Shown: positions 7,901 through 18,142, counted from the stretch's first letter. The stretch: DNA of 64,000 nucleotides from Agromyces sp. H17E-10 (GCF_022919715.1 NZ_CP095042.1:3348001-3412000); one strand, 5' to 3'. Numbers and translations are program-made. Notes: a model not told the origin generated them from the letters alone.

Positions 7901-10900
7901 TCACTCGCCGGGGGTGGAGCCGGTCACCCGCTGGGCGTCGATGCGCTCGCACATCTCGGCGCCGAGGCCCGACTCCTTCGTCGTCTCGTCGTCGCGCTCG
8001 AAGAGCCGCGGCAACCGGTCGAGCCCCGGGTAGTGGCTGCTCGCGGCGGCCCGCTCGCCGGCCGAGTCCTGCCCGCAGTGCGCGGCCGTGCTGAGCGCCT
8101 CGGTGAACCGGTCGCGGCTGGCCTTCGAGAGCGCCCAGCCGAGCGGTGGCACCACGGCGGGCTCCGAGGCCGGTGCGACCACGATGACGCCGCCGTCGAT
8201 GCGCCCATTGCTGCCGATCAGCGCGTCGACCGCGTCGGCGCAGCGGTCGTCGTCCTCGGGGCACGCCTCGGGGAGCGTGAGGGCGATGCGCTGGATCCAG
8301 GCGTCCTGCGCGGTGAGCCGGACGCGCGCCGCGTTGCCCGTGATCGGGGCCAGCGGCTCCGCCTCGGCGCGCGTCACGTCGGTGACGAGGTCGTAGCCCT
8401 GCGAGTTGCGGAGGTAGAGCAGCACGGGCACGAGCTTCGTCGCCGACGACGACTGGGCGTTCACGTCCTCGAACACCTTCATGAGCGCGGGAGCGATGTC
8501 GGCGATCGTCGCGAGCGAGGTGGGTTCGACGTACCCGCCGTCGACGAACTGGGCGCCGGCACGCCCGCCGACCTTGGCGCACGGTCCGGTCCCGGGCATG
8601 CTGCCGGTCGGGGTGATGACCGCGAACCGCGCCGAGAGCATCGCGGCGGTGGACCAGTCGAGGCCGGCGAGGCACTTCGCGGCGTCCTTCGCGCCGTCGA
8701 CGCCGGGGAGCTCGCCGAACTGCAGCATCGACGGCAGGCCGCCCGTGCCGTCGCATGGCCCGATCGCGGCACCGCCCGCCGGCGCGAGGTCCGAGGCTGC
8801 CCGCTCGGCCGTGACCGGCGCCTGCTGCACGAGCAGCCGGCACTTCGTGACGACATCCGCCGAGTTCATGAGCAGGGCGCCGGTGCGCGGGTCGATCGTG
8901 TTCGAGAAGGGTCGGCCGAGCGCCGTGCCCTGCTCCCAGAACGACTCGATGAGCGCGGCGCGGTCGCGCCAGCGCCAACCGGGGTCGTCCTCGGTGTCCG
9001 ACGGCGCGAGGTACGACGGCATGTGCACGCCCCAGCCGCCCGCGACCGCGTCGCCGACGACGAGGGCGAGCGCAGCGGTCGAGACCGCGCCCGGCGCCGA
9101 CAGCCGCGCAGCCGAGTCGACGAGCGAGTCGACGCCGGCCGGGTCGGTGCCCGCCGAGCTCGCGAGGGCGAGCCCGACGGAGCCGCCGCTGATGCCGCTC
9201 GCGACGAGCCCGGACTTCGCAGCGCACCCGGGGAGTGCGTCGAGCACCGATGCCGTCCAATAGGCGGCGCGGATGCCGCCGCCCTCCGAGGCGATGAGGA
9301 ACACCGGCCTGATGCGCGTGCCGTCCTCGGCCACGTAGACGCACTCGGTCTCGGCGCGCATGGCACGCAGCTGCGCGGCGAGCGCGTCGGGCTTCACCGG
9401 GTTGGCGTCGGGCTCGTCGTCCGACACGTGCACGCGATGCAGCGCGGTGTCCGACCATCCCCACGGCACCGCCGAGAGCGCCACGTTCACGACGAGCGGC
9501 ATCACGAGTGCGAGCGCGATGACCGGGCTCGCCTTCATGTTGAGCACCCGGAACGGGAACACGAGCGCGCGCGACTGCAGGATCAGGGTGAACGCTCCGA
9601 GCACCGCCACCCACGCGCCGAGCCCGAGGAGGACGACCGCGACGGCGCCGAGCGACGCCCCGAGCTGCGCGGGCCAGAGCATCGCGGCGATGAGCGCCGC
9701 CGAGCCGACGACGAGGGCGATCCACTCGACGAGCCCCGCCCGCGACACCATGCCGTCGCCCGCGGGCCGGTGCACCGTCGGGTCGAGCCGTCCGACGTGC
9801 ATCGCCTTCCGGCCGAACGCCGAGCGGTCGGCGAACGCGATCACGGCGAACGGGGCGAGCACGGCGACGCCGGCCGACACCGGAACGAGCAGCCAGCCGA
9901 GCAGGCCGGCCGCGGACCCGCCGAGCACGAGCGGCACCAGGAAAGACCGGACGACGCCGACCGCACCGACGACGAGCACCACCGCGGCGAGCGAGTCGCC
10001 GATGATCCAGCTGTCGGCGGCGCGCTGGACCGAGGCCTTGCGGGGCTTCTCCGGTCTACGGGCGACCCAGCCCGCGCCGAACGCGGCGAGTGCCGCGATC
10101 GCGAGCTCGATGCCGAGCACCGCGAAGAAGGTCGGCGGGTGCACCGAGAAGCCGCCGTCGGGGTCGACGGGACCGACGATCGCGATCGTCGCGACCGCGA
10201 GGCCGACCTGGGCGATGGGCGCGATGAGCCAGGGGAGCGCGGCGTCGATCGGTCGCGGGGTCGGCCGGCCGACCCATCCGTGCACACGGGTCTCGATCAT
10301 GTAGCGGGTGCGTCGCCGGCCGAGGGCGAGGGTGAGTGCTCCGGTGATGAGCATCGCGACGATCGCCGCGAACGCGTGCGCCGCACCGAGCGGGCCGTCG
10401 GCCCATTGGCGCTGCACGTCGGGGAGCTGGTCGAGGAGGTCGGCCGCCGGGATGCAGGCGAGCACGAGGAGCACGACGATCGCGAGTGCCGCGAGCCGGT
10501 GCACCCAGATCGCCCGGCCGAGCCTGGCCGTCCGGCTGCCGAGCCAGCGCCGGTACGCGGGGATCCGCAGCACCGCGACCGCGAAGACGACGAACCCGAG
10601 CACTTTGAGGGCCGTCGCCCAGACCATGACGGCGCCGACGGCCGCCGACGCGGGTTGCAGGCCGTTCGCGACGGTGATGCCGGCGACGACCTGCAGCACG
10701 TCCTCGAGGAGTTCGGCGCCGACGATCGTGATGAGCGCGACCTTCGGCACGACCTGGACGTCGACCGGCGCCTTGCGGATGAGGCCGCGCAGGAGCGTCG
10801 CGTACGCGGCGACCATGAAGAGGTCGAGCACGGCTGAGAGGATGATCCATCCGCCGAGGTCGGCGTGCCAGGGCATTCGGGCCCATGCGGCCCAGCTGTC

Positions 10901-11167
10901 GACCTGGAACGGGCCGAGCGGGCCGAGGACGAGGTTCAGGGAGTGGCTGCGCCCCTGGTGATCGGGAACGCTCGCGATCAGCCGGTCGAGCTCGGCGAGC
11001 GCGACCGCGATGAGCAGCACGGCGGCCAGCAGCGAGAGCGTGCGGGCGGCGCGCTTCCAGGTGCCGTCGCCGATGCCCGGCCAGTCGGGTCGCGGCGCCC
11101 CGGGTCCCACCTCCGCCCGGTCGTGCTCGCCCGTCGCGCGCGCGCGCTCCACCTGCGTCACCAGCAT
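7901..11167 (-). CDS. Large polytopic membrane protein with C-terminal patatin-like lipase domain
   Basis: This protein of about 1088 residues has roughly 13 hydrophobic helices spread over residues 40-590, then a soluble patatin-like domain. The lipase signatures are the oxyanion block SEGGGIRAAYW, the nucleophile motif SGISGGSVG (Ser660) and FVDGGYVEPT, whose DGG supplies the catalytic aspartate of the Ser-Asp dyad. It is probably a phospholipase or acyl hydrolase acting at the membrane; the side of the membrane and the substrate are unknown. Bacterial patatins are usually 300-400 residues and soluble, so the long membrane half is unusual. A GTG at 11170 directly precedes the ATG used here; neither has a strong ribosome binding site. 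It converges on the multicopper oxidase gene. Confidence 0.82.
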   Translation of the reverse strand: MLVTQVERARATGEHDRAEVGPGAPRPDWPGIGDGTWKRAARTLSLLAAVLLIAVALAELDRLIASVPDHQGRSHSLNLVLGPLGPFQVDSWAAWARMPWHADLGGWIILSAVLDLFMVAAYATLLRGLIRKAPVDVQVVPKVALITIVGAELLEDVLQVVAGITVANGLQPASAAVGAVMVWATALKVLGFVVFAVAVLRIPAYRRWLGSRTARLGRAIWVHRLAALAIVVLLVLACIPAADLLDQLPDVQRQWADGPLGAAHAFAAIVAMLITGALTLALGRRRTRYMIETRVHGWVGRPTPRPIDAALPWLIAPIAQVGLAVATIAIVGPVDPDGGFSVHPPTFFAVLGIELAIAALAAFGAGWVARRPEKPRKASVQRAADSWIIGDSLAAVVLVVGAVGVVRSFLVPLVLGGSAAGLLGWLLVPVSAGVAVLAPFAVIAFADRSAFGRKAMHVGRLDPTVHRPAGDGMVSRAGLVEWIALVVGSAALIAAMLWPAQLGASLGAVAVVLLGLGAWVAVLGAFTLILQSRALVFPFRVLNMKASPVIALALVMPLVVNVALSAVPWGWSDTALHRVHVSDDEPDANPVKPDALAAQLRAMRAETECVYVAEDGTRIRPVFLIASEGGGIRAAYWTASVLDALPGCAAKSGLVASGISGGSVGLALASSAGTDPAGVDSLVDSAARLSAPGAVSTAALALVVGDAVAGGWGVHMPSYLAPSDTEDDPGWRWRDRAALIESFWEQGTALGRPFSNTIDPRTGALLMNSADVVTKCRLLVQQAPVTAERAASDLAPAGGAAIGPCDGTGGLPSMLQFGELPGVDGAKDAAKCLAGLDWSTAAMLSARFAVITPTGSMPGTGPCAKVGGRAGAQFVDGGYVEPTSLATIADIAPALMKVFEDVNAQSSSATKLVPVLLYLRNSQGYDLVTDVTRAEAEPLAPITGNAARVRLTAQDAWIQRIALTLPEACPEDDDRCADAVDALIGSNGRIDGGVIVVAPASEPAVVPPLGWALSKASRDRFTEALSTAAHCGQDSAGERAAASSHYPGLDRLPRLFERDDETTKESGLGAEMCERIDAQRVTGSTPGE

Positions 11168-11284
11168 CACCCGCCCAAGCTCGACCGTGCCCTTCGGTTG
11201 AGGCTATCGCTCGGCGACACCCGTCGTCCGTACCGCGTACGGGGGACGGCGGGGGACAGCATCGGCGGTCGGGCCGGGCGCTGC

Positions 11285-11290
11285 TAGGAT
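11285..11290 (+). promoter_or_regulatory. Extended -10 of the gcv operon
   Basis: TGCTAGGAT (TGnTAGGAT, hexamer 11285-11290) lies about 32 nt before the first glycine aptamer. It fits an extended -10 promoter; no convincing -35 is visible. Confidence 0.5.
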
Positions 11291-11321
11291 CTCGGTACAA
11301 CCTCATACCGGGCCATCGACG

Positions 11322-11521
11322 CGTCGCGGGAGAGCCGGAGCCACGTTCAGTTCGATCGGACGGGCCGCCCGGCACCGAAGGAGCAAGCCTCCCTGCCAAT
11401 CTCTCAGGTCACACACCGCGATGACGAGGCCGCTCTGAAAAGAGGTCGCCCGCCGGCGACCCGCCCACGGTGAAAGCGCGTCTCCGCGTGAAACTCTCAG
11501 GCCCATGACAGAGGGGGAGTT
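11322..11521 (+). ncRNA. Tandem glycine riboswitch
   Basis: Two glycine aptamers lie in tandem ahead of gcvT. The first (about 11322-11412) contains CGGGAGAGCC, GGCACCGAAGGAGCAAGCC and CTCTCAGGT. The second (about 11433-11521) contains the matching CGGTGAAAGCGC, GAAACTCTCAGG and GACAGAGGGGGA. These are the conserved core elements of the gcvT RNA family. Glycine binding should switch on expression of the glycine cleavage operon. With the promoter it accounts for most of the gene-free stretch 11168-11589. Confidence 0.94.
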
Positions 11522-11589
11522 CTCATGCGGCATCCGCCGCACGAATCGCGACCGCGCCGGCGACGACCGCAGGCCAGTCTGGAGAACTC

Positions 11590-12780
11590 GTGACGAACGA
11601 CCCCGGTACCACCAGCCCCGCCACGGCCGAGCCCGTCGAGGAGCGACGCAGCCCGCTCGACGCCGTGCACCGCGCGGCCGGCGCGAGCTTCACCGACTTC
11701 GCCGGCTGGCAGATGCCGGTGCGCTACTCCTCCGACCTCGCCGAGCACCACGCCGTGCGCACCGCGTCGGGCATCTTCGACCTGTCGCACATGGGCGAGA
11801 TCGTGCTCGTCGGCCCCGAGGCCGCGGCCGCCCTCGACCACGCGCTCGCGGGCAAGCTGTCGGCGATCGAGGTCGGCCAGGCGAAGTACTCGCTCCTGCT
11901 CGCCGACGACGGCGGCATCATCGACGACCTCGTCGTCTACCGCACGGGCGACGACCGCTACATGGTCGTCGCGAACGCCTCGAACGCGGCCGTCGTCGCC
12001 GACGAGCTGCGCGCCCGCGCCGAGGGCTTCGACACGCTCGTCTCCGACGAGAGCGACGACATCGCGCTCGTCGCGCTGCAGGGCCCCGACGCGCGCGCCG
12101 TGCTGCTGGAGACCCCGGGCTTCGGCGTCGACGGCCCCGGCAACGATGCAGAGGACTTCGACGCGCAGATCGCCGCACTCAAGTACTACCGCGCGTTCCC
12201 GGCGACCTTCGAGGGGCAGCCCGTGCTCGTCGCCCGCACGGGCTACACCGGCGAAGACGGTTTCGAGCTCTACCTCGCACCCGAGCGCGCCGCAGGCCTG
12301 TGGGACGCGCTGACCGAGACCGGCGGCCCCCGTGTGGTGCCGTGCGGGCTCGCGAGCCGCGACACCCTCCGCCTCGAGGCGGGCATGCCACTCTACGGCC
12401 ACGAGCTCGGCCGCGACATCCTGCCCGTGCAGGCCGGCCTCGGCCGCGTGGTCGCACTCTCGAAGGAGGGCGACTTCGTCGGCCGCGCCGCGATCGAGCA
12501 GGGTCCGGCCGAGGGCGCGCGCGTGCTCGTCGGCCTCGCCGCCGAAGGCCGTCGCGCCGCCCGCGCCGACTACGAGGTGTACGACGGCGACGGCGCGGAC
12601 GCGACCCTGGTCGGCGTCATCACGAGCGGCGCGCTGTCGCCGACGCTCGGCCACCCCGTCGCGATGGCCTTCGTCGACCCGGCGGTGAGCGAGCAGGGCA
12701 CCGGCCTCTTCGTCGACGTGCGCGGCACGCGCATCCCGGCCACCGTCGTCGCGCTGCCCTTCTACAAGCGCGCCTCCTGA
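11590..12780 (+). CDS. gcvT: Glycine cleavage system T protein (aminomethyltransferase)
   Basis: The 396-residue folate enzyme takes the aminomethyl group from lipoylated H protein, releasing ammonia and forming methylene-tetrahydrofolate. Typical blocks are [23 protein letters not shown], the DDLVVYR segment, [21 protein letters not shown] and [20 protein letters not shown], ending with [18 protein letters not shown]. Length is as expected, with a somewhat longer Thr/Pro-rich N-terminus. The GTG at 11590 is preceded by TGGAGA at about 8 nt. It is the first gene of the gcvT-gcvH-gcvP operon and lies directly behind the glycine riboswitch. Confidence 0.97.
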   Translation: MTNDPGTTSPATAEPVEERRSPLDAVHRAAGASFTDFAGWQMPVRYSSDLAEHHAVRTASGIFDLSHMGEIVLVGPEAAAALDHALAGKLSAIEVGQAKYSLLLADDGGIIDDLVVYRTGDDRYMVVANASNAAVVADELRARAEGFDTLVSDESDDIALVALQGPDARAVLLETPGFGVDGPGNDAEDFDAQIAALKYYRAFPATFEGQPVLVARTGYTGEDGFELYLAPERAAGLWDALTETGGPRVVPCGLASRDTLRLEAGMPLYGHELGRDILPVQAGLGRVVALSKEGDFVGRAAIEQGPAEGARVLVGLAAEGRRAARADYEVYDGDGADATLVGVITSGALSPTLGHPVAMAFVDPAVSEQGTGLFVDVRGTRIPATVVALPFYKRAS

Positions 12781-12853
12781 TCCCGGCGCCGCGCGACCCC
12801 CAGGGGTCGGACGGCGCGAACCCCGAGTCATCCCACACCACAAGGAGCACCCC

Positions 12854-13225
12854 ATGACCGACCTCAACGCCCTCCAGTACACCGAAGAGCACGAGTGGGT
12901 CGTCGTCGACGGCGACGTCGCGACGATCGGCATCACCGACTACGCCGCCGAGAAGCTCGGCGACGTCGTCTACGTCGACCTCCCCTCGGCCGGCACCGCG
13001 ATCACCGAGGGCACCGTCGTCGGCGAGATCGAGTCGACGAAGTCGGTCGGCGAGCTCTTCGCCCCCGTGAACGGCGAGGTCGTCGAGGCGAACCAGGCCG
13101 TCGTCGACGCGCCCGAACTCGTCAACAGCGACCCGTTCGGCGAGGGCTGGCTCGTCAAGGTCAAGGTCGGCGACCTGCCGAAGCTGCTCACCCGCGACGA
13201 GTACGTCGCCCTCACCGGAGAGTAA
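12854..13225 (+). CDS. gcvH: Glycine cleavage system H protein
   Basis: The 123-residue lipoyl carrier shuttles the methylamine group between P and T proteins. The start [20 protein letters not shown] and the lipoylation site [17 protein letters not shown] are diagnostic; K63 is the lipoylated lysine. The C-terminal WLVKVK segment is also typical. It lies 73 nt after gcvT, a gap that holds a small GC-rich hairpin (core GACCCCCAGGGGTC), and 12 nt before gcvP. AAGGAG precedes the ATG at 12854. Expression should follow the riboswitch. Confidence 0.97.
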   Translation: MTDLNALQYTEEHEWVVVDGDVATIGITDYAAEKLGDVVYVDLPSAGTAITEGTVVGEIESTKSVGELFAPVNGEVVEANQAVVDAPELVNSDPFGEGWLVKVKVGDLPKLLTRDEYVALTGE

Positions 13226-13237
13226 GGAACCACCCGG

Positions 13238-16141
13238 ATGACTTCGCCCTCGTCGGCCTTCGATGTCGATGCCTTCGGCCGCCGCCACATCGGCACGTCC
13301 CCGAGCGACCACTCGCTCATGCTCGCCGAGCTCGGCTACGACTCGCTCGACGCGCTCATGGCCGCGGCCGTGCCGTCGTCGATCCGCATGGGCGAGGTGC
13401 TGAACTCGGCCATCCCCGCCGCGGCGACGGAGCGCGAGGCGCTCGCCGAGCTCGCCGGGCTCGCCGCGCAGAACACCGTGCGCACGCCCATGATCGGCCT
13501 CGGCTACTACGGCACGGTCACGCCCGCGGTGATCCAGCGCAACGTGCTCGAGAACCCGAGCTGGTACACGGCATACACGCCGTACCAGCCCGAGATCAGC
13601 CAGGGCCGGCTCGAGGCGCTCATCAACTTCCAGACGATGGTCGAGAACCTCACGGGCCTCGACATCGCCAACGCGTCGATGCTCGACGAGGGCACCGCCG
13701 TCGTCGAGGCGATGCTGCTCGCCCGCCGCGGCTCGAAGTCGGCCTCGAACCGCTTCGTCGTCGATGCCGACGCGCTGCCGCAGACGAAGGCGCTGCTCGT
13801 CTCGCGCGCCGAGGCCGTCGGCATCGAGCTCGTCGAGGCCGAACTCTCCGAGGGCACGGATGCCGCCGCCTTCGGCGACCACTTCGGCGTCTTCGTGCAG
13901 TACCCCGGCGCCTCGGGCCGCGTGTGGGACCCGTCGCGGGTGATCGCCGCGTCGAAGTCGCAGGGCGCACTCGCCGTCGTCGCGGCCGACCTGCTCGCGC
14001 TCGCGCTCGTCACGAGCCCCGGCGAGCTCGGCGCCGACGTCGCCGTCGGCACCTCGCAGCGCTTCGGCGTGCCGATGGGCTTCGGTGGACCGCACGCCGG
14101 CTACATGGCCGTGCGCAAGGGTCTCGAGCGACAGATGCCCGGCCGCCTCGTCGGCGTCTCGCAGGACGCCGCCGGCCACCCCGCCTACCGCCTCAGCCTG
14201 CAGGCGCGCGAGCAGCACATCCGCCGCGAGAAGGCGACCTCGAACATCTGCACCGCGCAGGTGCTGCTCGCGGTCATGGCGTCGATGTACGCCGTGTACC
14301 ACGGCCCGCGCGGCATCCGCGCGATCGCGACGCAGACCGCCGCGAAGGCGAAGCTGCTCGCCGGCTGGCTCGCAGACCTCGGCCAGCACGTCGCCCACGA
14401 CGCGTACTTCGACACGCTCGCGGTGCACGTGCCCGGGCTCGCCGAGAACGTCGTGGCCCGAGGTCGCGACCTCGGCGTGCTGCTCTGGGCCGCCGACGAG
14501 GCGACCGTGTACGTCTCCGTCGACGAGACGACGACGCTCGCCGACCTGCACCTCGTCGCGCGCGCCTTCGGCGGCCCCGACGAGCGCCCGACGACCGACA
14601 CGGCCGCCGAGCGCGTGCCGACCGAGACCGCGATCCCCGAGGCGCTGCGCCGCACGTCGGGCTACCTCGAGCACCCGGTGTTCAACACGCACCACTCCGA
14701 GACGCAGATGATGCGGTACCTCAAGCAGCTCGCCGACCGCGACTACGCGCTCGACCGCGGCATGATCCCGCTCGGCTCGTGCACGATGAAGCTCAACGCC
14801 GCCACCGAGATGCAGGCCGTCACCTGGCCCGAGTTCGCGAACCTGCACCCGTTCGCGCCCGAGGCCGACGTCGTCGGCTCGCTCGGGCTCGTCGAGCAGC
14901 TCGAGTCGTGGCTCGCCGAGGTCACCGGGTACGACACCGTCTCGCTGCAGCCGAACGCCGGCAGCCAGGGCGAGCTCGCGGGCCTCCTCGCGATCCGCGG
15001 CTACCACCGTGCCAACGGCGAGGGCGAGCGCGACGTGTGCCTCATCCCGTCGAGCGCGCACGGCACGAACGCGGCCTCGGCCGTGCTCGCGGGCATGCGC
15101 GTGGTCGTCGTCGCGACCGACGAGCTCGGCAACGTCGACCTCGACGACCTGCGCGCGAAGATCGCCGAGCACGCGGCATCCATCGCGGCCCTCATGATCA
15201 CGTACCCGTCGACGCACGGCGTGTACGAGCACGAGGTGAAGTCGATCACGCAGGCCGTGCACGACGCCGGCGGCCAGGTCTACGTCGACGGCGCGAACCT
15301 CAACGCCCTGCTCGGTTACTCGCGCTTCGGCGACTTCGGCGGCGACGTCTCGCACCTCAACCTGCACAAGACGTTCTGCATCCCGCACGGCGGAGGCGGC
15401 CCCGGCGTCGGCCCGGTCGCGGCGAAGGCGCACCTCGCCCCGTACCTGCCCGGCCACCCGATGGCGCAGCGCCCCGACCACGCGGGCGGCTTCGTGCACG
15501 GCGGCGGACCGGTCTCGGCGGCGCCGTACGGCAGCCCGTCGATCCTGCCGATCTCGTGGGCGTACGTGCGCATGATGGGCTCCGAGGGGCTCAAGCAGGC
15601 GACCGCGACGGCCGTGCTCGCGGCGAACTTCGTCGCGTCGCGCCTGCGCGAGCACTTCCCGGTGCTCTACACGGGCGAGAACGGGCTCGTCGCGCACGAG
15701 TGCATCCTCGACCTGCGCCCGCTCACGGCCGAGACCGGCGTCACGGTCGACGACGTCGCGAAGCGCCTCATCGATTACGGCTTCCACGCGCCCACCATGT
15801 CGTTCCCGGTCGCGGGCACGCTCATGGTCGAGCCGACCGAGTCGGAGGACCTCGCCGAGCTCGAGCGCTTCGTCGAGGCGATGGTCGCGATCAAGGCCGA
15901 GGCGGACGCCGTCGGCCGCGGCGAGTGGCCCGCCGACGACAACCCGCTGCGCAACGCCCCCCACACGGCCGAGTCGGTCATCGCGGGGGAGTGGGAGCAC
16001 CCCTACACGCGTGAGCAGGCCGTCTACCCGGTGCGCTCGCTCGTGCGCAACAAGTACTGGGCCCCGGTGCGGCGCATCGACCAGGCGTACGGCGACCGCA
16101 ATCTCGTGTGCGCGTGCCCGCCAGTGGAGGCCTTCGCGTAG
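13238..16141 (+). CDS. gcvP: Glycine dehydrogenase (decarboxylating), P protein
   Basis: The 967-residue PLP enzyme decarboxylates glycine and loads the methylamine on lipoyl-GcvH. It is the single-chain form, with the N-terminal half ([43 protein letters not shown]) and the C-terminal half ([30 protein letters not shown]) in one protein. The PLP lysine is K711 in [17 protein letters not shown]. Length agrees with the usual 950 residues. AAGGA lies 8 nt before the ATG. It is the last gene of the operon, and two GC-rich hairpins follow the stop. Confidence 0.97.
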   Translation: MTSPSSAFDVDAFGRRHIGTSPSDHSLMLAELGYDSLDALMAAAVPSSIRMGEVLNSAIPAAATEREALAELAGLAAQNTVRTPMIGLGYYGTVTPAVIQRNVLENPSWYTAYTPYQPEISQGRLEALINFQTMVENLTGLDIANASMLDEGTAVVEAMLLARRGSKSASNRFVVDADALPQTKALLVSRAEAVGIELVEAELSEGTDAAAFGDHFGVFVQYPGASGRVWDPSRVIAASKSQGALAVVAADLLALALVTSPGELGADVAVGTSQRFGVPMGFGGPHAGYMAVRKGLERQMPGRLVGVSQDAAGHPAYRLSLQAREQHIRREKATSNICTAQVLLAVMASMYAVYHGPRGIRAIATQTAAKAKLLAGWLADLGQHVAHDAYFDTLAVHVPGLAENVVARGRDLGVLLWAADEATVYVSVDETTTLADLHLVARAFGGPDERPTTDTAAERVPTETAIPEALRRTSGYLEHPVFNTHHSETQMMRYLKQLADRDYALDRGMIPLGSCTMKLNAATEMQAVTWPEFANLHPFAPEADVVGSLGLVEQLESWLAEVTGYDTVSLQPNAGSQGELAGLLAIRGYHRANGEGERDVCLIPSSAHGTNAASAVLAGMRVVVVATDELGNVDLDDLRAKIAEHAASIAALMITYPSTHGVYEHEVKSITQAVHDAGGQVYVDGANLNALLGYSRFGDFGGDVSHLNLHKTFCIPHGGGGPGVGPVAAKAHLAPYLPGHPMAQRPDHAGGFVHGGGPVSAAPYGSPSILPISWAYVRMMGSEGLKQATATAVLAANFVASRLREHFPVLYTGENGLVAHECILDLRPLTAETGVTVDDVAKRLIDYGFHAPTMSFPVAGTLMVEPTESEDLAELERFVEAMVAIKAEADAVGRGEWPADDNPLRNAPHTAESVIAGEWEHPYTREQAVYPVRSLVRNKYWAPVRRIDQAYGDRNLVCACPPVEAFA

Positions 16142-16145
16142 GCAC

Positions 16146-16165
16146 GGGCGCGCGAACGCGCGCCC
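16146..16165. terminator. Hairpin between gcvP and the DUF2231 gene
   Basis: GGGCGCGCG-AA-CGCGCGCCC is a perfect 9-bp stem just after gcvP. A second imperfect stem bounded by CCTGCTC and GAGCAGG follows at about 16170-16202. Neither has a U tract. Lying between convergent genes, they could stop transcription in both directions. Confidence 0.6.
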
Positions 16166-16208
16166 TCGACCTGCTCGCGCGCACGCGCGCGCGGGAGCAG
16201 GTATCGAC

Positions 16209-16736
16209 TCAGCCCGTGAGCCCGCCCCACACGGCGCGGGCTCCCGAGTCGCCGATGAGCACGATGAGCACGAGCGTGCCCACGCCGACGACGACGGCGG
16301 CCACGGCGATCACGACGCGCACGACGCGCGCGGTGCCGGGCGAGTCCCGTCGCAGGCGCTCGTCGGCGAACCGGAACCACGCCCACTGACCCGCCGCCAC
16401 GACGAAGAGCGCGATGGCCCACGGCAGCAGCATCTCGCCGAACCCCTGATGCCGGGCGACCGCGGGGATGGGTCCGAGCAGCGCCGCGAGCGAGCGACCG
16501 GCGAGCACGGTGACCGGCACGAGCACGAGCACGAGGGCCGCCCCGAGCGCGGTGACGATGCCGAGCCGGCGCCGCGCCTGCGGCCAGAACGTGCCGAGCA
16601 GCAGGGCGAGTACCGTGAGCGGGGTGAGCACGACCACCGCGTGCACGACGAGCGGATGCAGCGGCAGCCCCGCGACCTGGATGAGGTCATCGGCGGCGAA
16701 CGGTGTGGCGAGCGGTGCGACGCGCGTGGGATCCAT
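16209..16736 (-). CDS. DUF2231-family membrane protein
   Basis: The 175-residue protein has four hydrophobic helices and the family hallmark LPLHPLVVHAVVVLTPL (HPxxxH) at the first helix. A charged loop, RFADERLRRDSPGTARVVR, precedes the last helix. DUF2231 proteins are often encoded near redox or heme-linked genes, and the paired histidines may bind a cofactor, but no function is established. I choose the ATG at 16736 because the ECF promoter at 16770-16743 ends 6 nt before it, implying a leaderless transcript; the longer upstream frame would run across the divergent promoters. It belongs to the same putative regulon as the sigma factor transcribed in the opposite direction. Confidence 0.84.
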   Translation of the reverse strand: MDPTRVAPLATPFAADDLIQVAGLPLHPLVVHAVVVLTPLTVLALLLGTFWPQARRRLGIVTALGAALVLVLVPVTVLAGRSLAALLGPIPAVARHQGFGEMLLPWAIALFVVAAGQWAWFRFADERLRRDSPGTARVVRVVIAVAAVVVGVGTLVLIVLIGDSGARAVWGGLTG

Positions 16737-16742
16737 GCCGAG

Positions 16743-16770
16743 TACACGTGCTGCGGCGCCGGCCGGTTCA
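16743..16770 (-). promoter_or_regulatory. ECF (SigL-like) promoter of the DUF2231 gene
   Basis: On the minus strand TGAACC (16770-16765), 16 bp, then CGTGTA (16748-16743). The -10 ends 6 nt before the DUF2231 ATG. It matches the TGAACC...CGT form known for SigL-type ECF promoters. Confidence 0.75.
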
Positions 16771-16783
16771 TTCCCGCCCACGG

Positions 16784-16811
16784 TGAACCGTTCGGCTCGC
16801 GCTCTCGTTCT
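16784..16811 (+). promoter_or_regulatory. ECF (SigL-like) promoter of the sigma/anti-sigma operon
   Basis: TGAACC (16784-16789), 16 bp, then CGTTCT (16806-16811), 25 nt before the sigma factor ATG. It implies autoregulation and is divergent from the promoter of the DUF2231 gene. Confidence 0.75.
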
Positions 16812-16836
16812 CCCTGCAGAGGGCAGGAGGTGAGGG

Positions 16837-17367
16837 ATGCCGCGCGACGACGATCCCCGTGACGACGACCGTCGGCTGGTCGCGCTGTACGAGGCGCACG
16901 GGCCGTCGGTCTGGCGGTACGTCGTGCACCTGACGGGCGATGCCGCAGGCGCCGACGACATCGTGCAGGAGACGTTGCTGCGCGCCTGGCGCACGCCTCG
17001 CATCCTCGCGCAGGAGCCCGCCTCCACGCGGTCGTGGATGATCACCGTCGCCCGCAACCTCGTCATCGACGAGGCCCGCAGCGCCCGGCGCCGGCACGAG
17101 GTCGACGTCGCCGAAGCTCCCGAGCCGCCCGCCCCGGCGATGCGCGACGCGACCGACGCCCTCTTCGAGAGCCTCCTGATCGAGGAGGCCCTCGTGTCGT
17201 TGACGATCGAGCATCGTGCCGTCATCGTGCACGCCTACTACGGCGGATGCAGCGTGGCCGAGGTCGCCCGGCGGCTCGGCATCCCCGAGGGCACGGTGAA
17301 GTCCAGATTGCACTACGGGCTCCGCGCGCTCCGACTCGCCCTGCAGGAGAAGGGAGTGACGCGATGA
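16837..17367 (+). CDS. ECF RNA polymerase sigma factor, SigL-like
   Basis: This 176-residue sigma-70 family protein has only regions 2 and 4. Region 2 spans about residues 12-80 (LYEAHGPSVWRYVVHLTG, ADDIVQETLLRAW, RSWMITVARNLVIDEARS). Region 4 spans about 115-172 (LVSLTIEHRAVIVHAYYGG, SVAEVARRLGIPEGTVKSRL), the latter being the -35 recognition helix-turn-helix. AGGAGG lies 6 nt before the ATG. Its stop overlaps the anti-sigma start as ATGA. The three TGAACC-N16-CGT promoters at this locus match the consensus described for mycobacterial SigL, so I call it SigL-like on promoter grounds; sequence assignment to that subgroup needs phylogeny. Confidence 0.93.
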   Translation: MPRDDDPRDDDRRLVALYEAHGPSVWRYVVHLTGDAAGADDIVQETLLRAWRTPRILAQEPASTRSWMITVARNLVIDEARSARRRHEVDVAEAPEPPAPAMRDATDALFESLLIEEALVSLTIEHRAVIVHAYYGGCSVAEVARRLGIPEGTVKSRLHYGLRALRLALQEKGVTR

Positions 17368-18080
17368 GCCCCGATCACGCGCACTTCGCGGAGTGGGACT
17401 CCGCCTACGTGCTGGGCGCGCTGTCGCCGCTCGAGCGCGCCGAGTACGAGCAGCACCTCGAGACGTGCGAGCGGTGCCGCAGGGCGGTCGCCGAGCTCGC
17501 GCCGATGCCCGGGCTGCTCGCCCGCCTCACCCCCGAACGTGCCGCGACGCTCCTCGACGACACCGGCGCAGCCGCGCCCGGGCCGCGCGAGGACCTCCTG
17601 GACGTGGTGCGGCTCGAGGACCGCCGTCGCCGCGTCCGCCGACGCCGCACCGCGTGGATCGCCGCGGCCGTCGCGGCCGTCGTCGTCGCTGCGGCGGTCG
17701 CGATACCGCTCGCGCTCGCCCGCACCGCGATCGTGACGGAGTCGGTCGCGTTCGAGCCCGTCGCCGAGGTGCCGCTCGTCGCGACGGCGAAGCTCACGCA
17801 GGTCGGGTGGGGCACGAGGATCGAGCTCGACTGCCGCTACGCCGAGATCGCGGGCGCCGAGACCGCGGGCGCCGACGGCGGGTCGACGGCCCGCTGGCCG
17901 TACGCCCTCGTCGTCGTGGGCCGCGACGGCGAGCGGACCGACGTCTCGAGCTGGCAGGCGAGCCCGGGGGCCGACGCGCGGCTGTCGGCCGGCGCTGCGC
18001 TCGATCTCGACGAGATCGCATCGCTCGAGATCCGCGCGGTCGGCAGCGACGACGTGCTCATGCGGGTCGCGGTCGACTGA
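17364..18080 (+). CDS. Zinc-type anti-sigma factor
   Basis: The 238-residue protein starts with a zinc-binding anti-sigma domain carrying the HxxxCxxC motif HLETCERC (H31, C35, C38), which in this family holds the sigma factor and can release it on thiol oxidation. One transmembrane helix follows at about residues 97-119 (TAWIAAAVAAVVVAAAVAI), then an exported domain of about 115 residues, as in RskA/RslA-type proteins. The start ATG overlaps the sigma factor stop by 4 bp, so the partners are made together. It is likely degraded or oxidised to free the sigma factor; the signal is unknown. Confidence 0.92.
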   Translation: MSPDHAHFAEWDSAYVLGALSPLERAEYEQHLETCERCRRAVAELAPMPGLLARLTPERAATLLDDTGAAAPGPREDLLDVVRLEDRRRRVRRRRTAWIAAAVAAVVVAAAVAIPLALARTAIVTESVAFEPVAEVPLVATAKLTQVGWGTRIELDCRYAEIAGAETAGADGGSTARWPYALVVVGRDGERTDVSSWQASPGADARLSAGAALDLDEIASLEIRAVGSDDVLMRVAVD

Positions 18081-18114
18081 CCCGATCTGCGGCACGACAT
18101 CCGTTCGAACCGGT

Positions 18115-18142
18115 TGAACCGTTCCGCGCCGGGCCTCGTGTT
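18115..18142 (+). promoter_or_regulatory. ECF (SigL-like) promoter of the lipoprotein gene
   Basis: TGAACC (18115-18120), 16 bp, CGTGTT (18137-18142), 48 nt before the lipoprotein ATG. The decamer TGAACCGTTC is identical to that in the sigma factor promoter. Confidence 0.75.

Noticed and set aside
8033..10837. Very long open frame antisense to the patatin-like gene (others at 12620-16000 minus and 35866-38421 plus)
   Set aside because: These frames are rich in Arg, His, Gly and Asp, have no recognisable domains, and mirror real genes. Long antisense frames are expected in high-GC coding DNA.
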